Below, one piece after another: positions 1 to 4,152 of a stretch of 6,234 bases of DNA. The position numbers and the translations under genes were made by a program. The notes below the pieces were generated by a model. It was not told the origin of the DNA and did not search any database. It saw only the letters and a list, made by a program, of their open reading frames with translations. Each line of letters begins with the position of its first letter. Position 1 is the stretch's first letter. This DNA comes from Actinomycetota bacterium (GTDB lineage: Bacteria > Actinomycetota > Actinomycetes > Actinomycetales > Microbacteriaceae), in NCBI GenBank assembly GCA_009702645.1, contig WLHO01000042.1, positions 1-6,234 on the forward strand. The letters are read 5' to 3'.

Positions 1-293
1 GGTCTTGGCTTTCCGGTGTTTTCAGATTCAACATCGGCTGCTTCCTCAGCTCGTGCAGCTAGTGAGTCAGCAATTCTGAAAAGGGCAAGCTGACGCTCGG
101 AAGGAGTGAAGTTAGACCAAACATCAAATGCCTTCTCGGCTGCCTTGTAAGCGGCGTCAACATCGGCATCTGAAGAAACCGCTGCAGTCGCGTAGGTTTG
201 GCCAGTGGCCGGATTGATTACATCTGAACGCTCTGAGCCCTTGGAATCAACGTATTGACCGTTGATGAAGTTTTTTAGCTCTCTAACTGCCAT
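1..293 (-). CDS. Aldehyde dehydrogenase, gamma-aminobutyraldehyde/betaine aldehyde type (N-terminal part, runs off left edge)
   Basis: This is the first 97 residues of an NAD(P)-dependent aldehyde dehydrogenase, which oxidises an aldehyde to a carboxylate in the cytoplasm. The protein begins MAVRELKNFINGQYVDSKG and continues with the family's N-terminal signature INPATGQ (residues 26-32), followed by the helix-rich AYKAAEKAFDVWS stretch and ESENTGKP near the edge; E(N)xGKP is typical of aminobutyraldehyde and betaine aldehyde dehydrogenases. The catalytic Cys and Glu lie beyond the window, so activity cannot be checked. The ATG at 293-291 is chosen because TAAGGAG (306-300) sits 6 nt upstream. 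It diverges from an Lrp regulator and a class III aminotransferase, which suggests oxidation of the transaminase's aldehyde product, for example 4-aminobutanal to GABA. The family assignment is firm; the substrate is inferred from context. Confidence 0.88.
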   Translation of the reverse strand, partial: MAVRELKNFINGQYVDSKGSERSDVINPATGQTYATAAVSSDADVDAAYKAAEKAFDVWSNFTPSERQLALFRIADSLAARAEEAADVESENTGKPR

Positions 294-299
294 TTTTTG

Positions 300-306
300 C
301 TCCTTA
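300..306 (-). promoter_or_regulatory. Ribosome binding site of the aldehyde dehydrogenase
   Basis: On the minus strand the sequence is TAAGGAG, 6 nt before the ATG at 293. It is a near-consensus Shine-Dalgarno and fixes the start codon. Confidence 0.8.
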
Positions 307-313
307 TAGAAAC

Positions 314-340
314 TGGTAGCTACACCTTTGTTGGCTACCA
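314..340. promoter_or_regulatory. Inverted repeat TGGTAGC-N13-GCTACCA in the aldehyde dehydrogenase leader; candidate operator
   Basis: Two perfect 7-bp arms (314-320 and 334-340) are separated by 13 bp, so equivalent positions lie 20 bp apart, about two helical turns. This suits a dimeric regulator bound to one DNA face. It lies just downstream of a possible -10 (350-355, minus strand), where a bound repressor would block aldehyde dehydrogenase transcription. It could instead form a hairpin in the leader RNA. Binding by the adjacent Lrp/AsnC protein is inference; Lrp-type sites are usually more compact and AT-rich. Confidence 0.45.
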
Positions 341-349
341 CTAGGAAAG

Positions 350-355
350 ATTCTA
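350..355 (-). promoter_or_regulatory. Possible -10 element for the aldehyde dehydrogenase (TAGAAT)
   Basis: On the minus strand TAGAAT matches 5 of 6 bases of TATAAT and would start transcription near 343, giving a leader of about 50 nt that contains the Shine-Dalgarno and the 314-340 repeat. No convincing -35 is present at 16-19 bp spacing, so this is tentative or would need an activator. Confidence 0.3.
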
Positions 356-407
356 ACCCCCAATTTTCGACCCAAAAAGCCAGCCAAGGATTGGAAATCA
401 TCAGACA

Positions 408-423
408 AAGCTCGAATTAGCTT
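408..423. promoter_or_regulatory. Dyad AAGCT-N6-AGCTT with AT-rich core; candidate Lrp/AsnC site
   Basis: The 16-bp element has perfect 5-bp arms around CGAATT. Overlapping it is a second dyad, CGAAT-N9-ATTCG (413-431). Lrp/AsnC proteins typically bind short pseudo-palindromes of about 15 bp with an AT-rich centre, and this one lies just upstream of the proposed -35 of the regulator (433-438) and between the two divergent promoters. It is therefore a reasonable autoregulatory site, though chance cannot be excluded. Confidence 0.35.
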
Positions 424-432
424 CGGATTCGT

Positions 433-468
433 TTGCTAAATGCCCAAAGCGCTGGCAAAATCCATATA
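433..468 (+). promoter_or_regulatory. Predicted leaderless promoter of the Lrp/AsnC gene
   Basis: TTGCTA (433-438, 4/6 to TTGACA), a 17-bp spacer and CAAAAT (456-461, 4/6 to TATAAT) place the transcription start about 7 nt after the -10, at the A of the ATG at 468. No Shine-Dalgarno precedes this ATG, which agrees with a leaderless mRNA, a common arrangement in actinobacteria. The element matches are modest. Confidence 0.4.
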
Positions 469-941
469 TGTCAAGAACCGATCGCACCATGGTCTCGGGC
501 CTTGACGAGCTCTCAAAACTGATTGTTGAGCAGCTCCAGCAAGATGGCCGCAAATCCTATGCCGAGATCGGCAAAGCGGTGGGTCTAAGCGAAGCCGCAG
601 TGCGCCAGCGCGTGCAAAAACTCACCGATAAAGGTGTCATGCAGATAGTTGCAGTCACCGACCCTATGCAGCTGGGCTTTTACACCCAGGCCATGATTGG
701 CATTCGCTGCAACGGAGACACCACAAACCTGGCCGATGAGCTCTCAAAACTGGCAGAAGTTGACTACGTTGTTATTACAGCTGGAAGCTTTGATGTTCTG
801 GCGGAAGTGGTTTGTGAGAATGACGACTCCCTTATCAACTTGCTGAACAACAAGATTCGAAAGTTTCCGGGAGTCACCAGCACAGAGACTTTTGTTTACC
901 TAAAGCTTCAAAAACAGCTATACAACTGGGGAACTCGGTAG
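468..941 (+). CDS. Lrp/AsnC-family transcriptional regulator
   Basis: A 157-residue DNA-binding regulator of the feast/famine (Lrp/AsnC) family, within the usual 140-170 range. Residues 13-62 form the winged helix-turn-helix, with YAEIGKAVGLSEAAVRQRV (31-49) as the HTH. Residues 70-147 form the RAM ligand-binding and oligomerisation domain, including GSFDVLAEVVCEN (106-118) and the terminal VTSTETFVYLKL strand. Such proteins sense amino acids or amines and control adjacent catabolic or transport genes. It precedes the aminotransferase by 28 nt, so the two are probably cotranscribed, and it diverges from the aldehyde dehydrogenase, pointing to local control of both. The start is ATG 468, probably leaderless; ATG 489 (residue 8) is an alternative without a Shine-Dalgarno and would leave the HTH intact. 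Confidence 0.93.
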   Translation: MSRTDRTMVSGLDELSKLIVEQLQQDGRKSYAEIGKAVGLSEAAVRQRVQKLTDKGVMQIVAVTDPMQLGFYTQAMIGIRCNGDTTNLADELSKLAEVDYVVITAGSFDVLAEVVCENDDSLINLLNNKIRKFPGVTSTETFVYLKLQKQLYNWGTR

Positions 942-956
942 CAACAACAAAAAAAT

Positions 957-963
957 GGAAGAG
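957..963 (+). promoter_or_regulatory. Ribosome binding site of the aminotransferase
   Basis: GGAAGAG lies 6 nt before ATG 970. It supports the long form of the protein, including its basic N-terminal extension. The 17 bases from 961 match the equivalent region of the divergent aldehyde dehydrogenase at 16 positions. Confidence 0.65.
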
Positions 964-969
964 TAAAAA

Positions 970-2469
970 ATGGCAGTCAAGGAATCTAGAGCAAAGAAGC
1001 TCGTCGCAGGGATCAAATCACTTCTGAAGTCCCCATTGAAAAACATTGGGGCTGGCAGCAAGGCCAAGCTCCCACTGGTTGCAGCCCGCAAGGCTGGAAC
1101 CAAAATCACCCCAGCCATGCTGCAAAAATCTGCCAAGGCGCACCTTTGGATGCACTTCACCAGGTACAGCCTCTTCGAAAACAAGGACATGCCCATCATC
1201 GCTCGCGCTGAAGGGCACCATATCTTTGACGTCAACGGTGAGAAATACTTTGATGGCCTTTCCGGTTTGTTCTCAGTAAACGCAGGTCACGGTCGCAAAA
1301 GATATGCTGACGTGGCTGCAAAGCAGATGCAGGAGCTGGACTTTTTCCCACTTTGGGGATTTGCTCACCCAAGAGCCATTGAGCTAGCAGAAAGACTTCT
1401 TTCTTATGCACCGGAGAACCTAAACAGAGTCTTCTTCACCACCGGTGGTGGAGAAGCCGTTGAAACTGCTTGGAAGATTGCCAAGCAGTATTTCAAGATG
1501 ACCGGTAAGCCAACCAAGCACAAAGTAATCTCCCGCCACGTGGCCTATCACGGCACTAGCCAAGGAGCACTTTCTATCACCGGTATTCCGGCCATGAAGA
1601 AAATGTTTGAGCCGCTGGTTCCATCAACCTTCCGCGTTCCAAACACCAACTGGTATCGCGCACCAAGTAATTTCAAAAATGAAGAAGAGTTTGCTCTTTG
1701 GGCTGCTAACCGCGCCGAAGAAATGATTTTGTTCGAAGACCCAGACACTGTCGCGGCGATCTACGCAGAGCCAATTCAGAACTCCGGTGGTTGCTTCACC
1801 GCTCCCCCGATCTACTGGCAGAGACTTCGCGAGATCTGCGACAAATACGATGTGCTACTAGTTGCCGATGAGACCATCACCGGATACGGTCGCGCTGGAA
1901 CCATGTTCGCTTGTGAGAAGTACGGCATCGTGCCGGACATGATGGTCACCGCCAAGGGAATCACATCTTCTTACCAGCCACTTGGTGCCCTACTTGTCAC
2001 CGAGCGTCTATTCGAGCCTTTCAAGACCGGAACCAACATCTTGGCCCACGGCTACACCTTCGCAGCTCACCCGGTTGCTTGTGCAGTAGCTCTTGAAAAC
2101 CTTGACGTGTTTGACGAAGAAGATCTAGTTGGAAACGTAGCTCGCAACTCAGCCAAGTTCCGCAAGACTCTTGAGAAGCTCTACGATCTGCCAATCGTTG
2201 GCAACGTTCGAGGCGATGGCTACTTCTTTGCAATCGAATTAGTAAAGGACAAGGCCACCAAGCAGACCTTTACTCCAGCAGAGGCCGAGAAGCTACTTCG
2301 CGGCTACCTAGCAGGAGCGATGCTCAAGGTCGGTCTTTACGCTCGAGCAGATGACCGTGGAAACCCAGTAATCCAGTTAGCTCCTCCGCTAACCATTGGA
2401 CCAAAGGAGTTCGACGAACTGGAGCAGATGCTTCGTAAGGTTCTAACTCCTGCGATGAGCAAGATCTAA
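970..2469 (+). CDS. Class III (fold type I) PLP-dependent aminotransferase, probably putrescine/omega-amine type
   Basis: A 499-residue cytosolic transaminase moving an amino group from an omega-amine or omega-amino acid to a keto acid. The catalytic domain starts near residue 55 (HLWMHFTRY). Visible landmarks are TTGGGEAVE (157-165, cofactor phosphate loop), YHGTS (193-197, ring stacking), VADETITGYGRAG (298-310, with Asp300 for the pyridine nitrogen) and TAKG (327-330, with Lys329 as the Schiff-base lysine), followed by a complete C-terminal domain. Residues 1-50 are an unusual extension with 12 Lys/Arg and one acidic residue. ATG 970 has a good Shine-Dalgarno, whereas the internal Met50 (1117) has none. 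The nearby Lrp regulator and aldehyde dehydrogenase suggest putrescine or a related diamine; beta-alanine or another omega-amino acid is possible. Such proteins are often loosely labelled aspartate aminotransferase family, which does not imply aspartate as substrate. Confidence 0.93.
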   Translation: MAVKESRAKKLVAGIKSLLKSPLKNIGAGSKAKLPLVAARKAGTKITPAMLQKSAKAHLWMHFTRYSLFENKDMPIIARAEGHHIFDVNGEKYFDGLSGLFSVNAGHGRKRYADVAAKQMQELDFFPLWGFAHPRAIELAERLLSYAPENLNRVFFTTGGGEAVETAWKIAKQYFKMTGKPTKHKVISRHVAYHGTSQGALSITGIPAMKKMFEPLVPSTFRVPNTNWYRAPSNFKNEEEFALWAANRAEEMILFEDPDTVAAIYAEPIQNSGGCFTAPPIYWQRLREICDKYDVLLVADETITGYGRAGTMFACEKYGIVPDMMVTAKGITSSYQPLGALLVTERLFEPFKTGTNILAHGYTFAAHPVACAVALENLDVFDEEDLVGNVARNSAKFRKTLEKLYDLPIVGNVRGDGYFFAIELVKDKATKQTFTPAEAEKLLRGYLAGAMLKVGLYARADDRGNPVIQLAPPLTIGPKEFDELEQMLRKVLTPAMSKI

Positions 2470-2479
2470 ATCTCTATGT

Positions 2480-2511
2480 AAAACCCCCGGGCCCCAAAGC
2501 CTGGGGGTTTT
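2480..2511 (+). terminator. Intrinsic terminator after the aminotransferase
   Basis: AAAACCCCC (2480-2488) pairs perfectly with GGGGGTTTT (2503-2511); the stem extends inward by one G-U and two G-C pairs around an 8-nt loop (2492-2499). The GC-rich stem ends in a run of four T, 10 nt after the TAA at 2467-2469. It should separate the amine operon from the ogt operon. The A-flanked stem could also work in the reverse direction. Confidence 0.88.
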
Positions 2512-2524
2512 CCACATATCAGGA

Positions 2525-2554
2525 TCCAACAATCGCCAAGCCAAAATTGTTGGA
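2525..2554. promoter_or_regulatory. Perfect 9-bp inverted repeat overlapping the ogt ribosome binding site
   Basis: TCCAACAAT (2525-2533) and ATTGTTGGA (2546-2554) are exact reverse complements with a 12-bp spacer, giving a 21-bp repeat distance (two helical turns). The right arm contains most of the GGAG Shine-Dalgarno of the methyltransferase. As DNA it could be an operator for the repair operon; as RNA, if transcription starts upstream of 2525, the stem would sequester the ribosome binding site. Only 53 bp separate the terminator from the ATG, so the promoter must be in or next to this element; no clear -35/-10 pair was found. Confidence 0.5.
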
Positions 2555-2555
2555 G
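2552..2555 (+). promoter_or_regulatory. Ribosome binding site deciding the ogt start
   Basis: GGAG is 9 nt before ATG 2565. It supports that ATG over the in-frame TTG codons at 2547 and 2550, which have no Shine-Dalgarno and lie within the inverted repeat. Confidence 0.6.
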
Positions 2556-2564
2556 AATAATCCC

Positions 2565-3044
2565 ATGAAGCTCTCCCCCAAAGCTGTTGCAAGTGTGGAA
2601 TCGCCTATCGGCCCAATCACATTGATTGCGCAAGGTGAAAAGATTGTTCGAGTTGAATTGGGCAAGAAGGCCCGCGCTGAGGGTAGTTCTAAAGTCTTAA
2701 CTGAAGCGAAGAAGCAACTCGATGCCTACTTCTCAGGCAAACTTGAGCGCTTTAGTGTTCCGATTGATGCTGTTGGCACCGAGTTTCAAAAATCAGTCTG
2801 GAAAGAAATTGCCAAGATTGGCTTCGGTAGGCAGATTAGTTATGGCGAAATCGCTGCCAAGATCGGCAAGCCCGCAGCCTCCAGAGCGGTTGGAGCAGCG
2901 GTTGGTTCGAACCCGACACCCTTGCTGGTTGGCTGCCACAGAGTTCTTGGATCTACGGGCAAGATAACTGGATTCACAGGAGCCAAGGGGATCAAAACCA
3001 AGGCGTGGCTTTTGAACCATGAGCAGATTGAATTTCGTCCTTGA
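2565..3044 (+). CDS. ogt: Methylated-DNA--[protein]-cysteine S-methyltransferase (O6-alkylguanine-DNA alkyltransferase)
   Basis: This 159-residue suicide repair protein transfers the alkyl group from O6-alkylguanine (or O4-alkylthymine) to its own cysteine. Residues 1-67 form the divergent N-terminal domain. Residues 71-159 form the conserved DNA-binding domain: TEFQKSVWKEI, ISYGEIAAKIGKP, SRAVGAAVGSNP (Arg107 as the arginine finger, Asn116 as the hinge), the active site with Cys124-His125-Arg126, then GFTGAKGIKTKAWLLNHE. The active site reads LVGCHRV, so the near-invariant Pro before Cys (Pro144 in human MGMT) is Gly. The nucleophilic Cys is present, so it is not an alkyltransferase-like protein, which has Trp there. 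It is the first gene of a probable operon with tag, whose TTG start overlaps this stop codon. Symbol ogt is used for the stand-alone family; Ada regulatory domains are absent. Confidence 0.93.
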   Translation: MKLSPKAVASVESPIGPITLIAQGEKIVRVELGKKARAEGSSKVLTEAKKQLDAYFSGKLERFSVPIDAVGTEFQKSVWKEIAKIGFGRQISYGEIAAKIGKPAASRAVGAAVGSNPTPLLVGCHRVLGSTGKITGFTGAKGIKTKAWLLNHEQIEFRP

Positions 3045-3628
3045 GTGAGCACATCACCAAATACCAGGACGGGCTAACTCGTTGCTCCTGGCCTGGTCAA
3101 GACGATTTGTATATCCACTATCACGACACCGAGTGGGGTGTTCAGCTCTTCGGTGATGACGCCATGTTCGAGCGCGTTTGCCTAGAAGGCTTTCAGGCCG
3201 GGCTTTCTTGGATCACTATTTTGCGACGCCGAGAGAACTTCCGAAAAGCTTTCAAGAACTTCGAGATTGCCAAAGTGGCCCGCATGACCGACAAGGATGT
3301 TGAAAGACTTATGGTCAACGAAGGAATTATTCGAAACCGTGCCAAGATTGCTTCGACTATTTCAAATGCCAAGCTGACTCAAAAGCTAGACGGGTCTTTA
3401 TCTGAGATCATTTGGAGCCATGCTCCGAAGGTTCGAACCAGAAGGCTCTCAGCGCAGAAGTTTGAGTTTGTTGCCACAACCCCAGAGTCTGAGGCATTGA
3501 GCAAGACATTGAGGAAGCTTGGGTTTTCCTTTGTGGGCCCAACGACGATGTATGCGCTGATGCAATCAATCGGAATGGTCAATGACCACGCACCCGGATG
3601 CTTTAGGCGAAATCAACTTCAAGATTAG
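3041..3628 (+). CDS. tag: DNA-3-methyladenine glycosylase I
   Basis: A 195-residue base-excision repair enzyme that removes 3-methyladenine from alkylated DNA, close to the 187 residues of E. coli Tag. The zinc-snap ligands of the family are present as Cys15, His28, His183 and Cys187. The base-pocket residues corresponding to E. coli Tyr16, Glu38 and Trp46 are Tyr27, Glu49 and Trp57, within YHDTEWGV and LEGFQAGLSWITILRRRENFRKAF. NDHAPGCF closes the C-terminus. The start is TTG 3041, overlapping the TGA of ogt in TTGA, a typical translational-coupling junction; no in-frame ATG precedes the conserved RCSW segment. The 3' end overlaps the first 47 nt of the sigma-factor frame if ATG 3582 is used. 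With ogt upstream it makes a two-step alkylation-repair unit. Confidence 0.95.
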   Translation: MSEHITKYQDGLTRCSWPGQDDLYIHYHDTEWGVQLFGDDAMFERVCLEGFQAGLSWITILRRRENFRKAFKNFEIAKVARMTDKDVERLMVNEGIIRNRAKIASTISNAKLTQKLDGSLSEIIWSHAPKVRTRRLSAQKFEFVATTPESEALSKTLRKLGFSFVGPTTMYALMQSIGMVNDHAPGCFRRNQLQD

Positions 3629-4109
3629 ACTTGAGCAAGTGAGCCCAGAAGAATTCACCACGCTGTATCGAGGTTTATTGCCTCAGATTTCCAGCTATCT
3701 GGTTAGGCGCTGCGAAAGATCAGACGTTGAAGAGCTCGCCTCGAGGGTTTTCGAAATAGCCTGGCGCAAAAGAACCCAGGCTCCCAAGGGTTTTGAATTG
3801 GCTTGGCTTTACCGAATTGCAGGATTCGTCGTTGCCAACCACCGACGGGCAATCAATAGCGAGAAGAATTTTGTGGCTCGATTCAAGCCTTTGGATTTCG
3901 CCCCTTCCCCGGAGGATATAGCAATTGCCGATCTGAGCCTGTCTAAGGCCTGGAGCAAGCTAAGCCCGTTCGAGCGAGAGGCAATCTCGCTATCCGCCCT
4001 TGAAGGCCTGAGCAACCAAGATGCTGCCAGGGTCCTTGAGATTAGCCCAAATGCCTTCACGCAACGACTAGCAAAGGCCCGGGCCAAACTAAAGGCCAAT
4101 CTTTCCTAA
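3582..4109 (+). CDS. ECF-type RNA polymerase sigma factor
   Basis: A 175-residue sigma-70 family protein with only regions 2 and 4, the ECF layout. Region 2 spans about residues 23-90, with DVEELASRVFEIAWRKR (48-64, core binding/-10 recognition) and WLYRIAGFVVANHRR (75-89). A short linker ends near residue 120. Region 4 spans 121-172, with LSPFEREAISLSALEGLS and the HTH around 143-165 (NQDAARVLEISPNAFTQRL) for -35 recognition. ATG 3582 lies inside tag (47-nt overlap) with a weak GGAA 6 nt upstream. GTG 3639 (residue 20), 10 nt after the tag stop, is a credible alternative that keeps all of region 2. The following gene encodes a single-pass membrane protein, the usual place for an anti-sigma factor. 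Regulon and signal are unknown; cotranscription with two alkylation-repair genes hints at a stress role. Confidence 0.9.
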   Translation: MTTHPDALGEINFKIRLEQVSPEEFTTLYRGLLPQISSYLVRRCERSDVEELASRVFEIAWRKRTQAPKGFELAWLYRIAGFVVANHRRAINSEKNFVARFKPLDFAPSPEDIAIADLSLSKAWSKLSPFEREAISLSALEGLSNQDAARVLEISPNAFTQRLAKARAKLKANLS

Positions 4110-4115
4110 TTTCTT

Positions 4116-4152
4116 TAGACACATTTGGGTATCTCGAGACATAACCCATATA
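4116..4152 (+). promoter_or_regulatory. Predicted leaderless promoter of the putative anti-sigma gene
   Basis: TAGACA (4116-4121, 5/6 to TTGACA), an 18-bp spacer and CATAAC (4140-4145, 4/6) place transcription start at the A of ATG 4152. There is no Shine-Dalgarno. The 15 bases ending at the ATG (4140-4154) match the same region of the Lrp gene (456-470) at 13 positions. An imperfect inverted repeat, ATTTGGGT-N13-ACCCATAT (4123-4151, one mismatch), spans this promoter and could be an operator. Confidence 0.4.

Noticed and set aside
918..1235. Open frames on the minus strand and in other frames within the aminotransferase gene (also 1018-1221, 1046-1279, 1548-1748, 2021-2233)
   Set aside because: They lie fully or almost fully within a clearly conserved enzyme gene, have no recognisable protein features and no ribosome binding sites; they are frame shadows.
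2480..2511. Reading the C-rich/G-rich repeat as a riboswitch or mobile-element end
   Set aside because: It is a compact A-flanked GC stem with a T-tail 10 nt after a stop codon, which an intrinsic terminator explains fully.
2547..2564. Upstream TTG start giving a six-residue longer methyltransferase
   Set aside because: The TTG lies inside the inverted repeat and lacks a Shine-Dalgarno; ATG 2565 has GGAG at 9 nt.
2922..2945. Classifying the methyltransferase as an inactive alkyltransferase-like protein because of its altered active-site motif
   Set aside because: The nucleophilic Cys and the following His-Arg are intact; only the preceding Pro is changed.
4125..4151. TTG 4125 as start of the membrane-protein gene
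   Set aside because: It has no ribosome binding site, adds residues (MGISRHNPY) with no clear role, and ATG 4152 fits a leaderless promoter and the family-like opening DELDQRLAKADPA.
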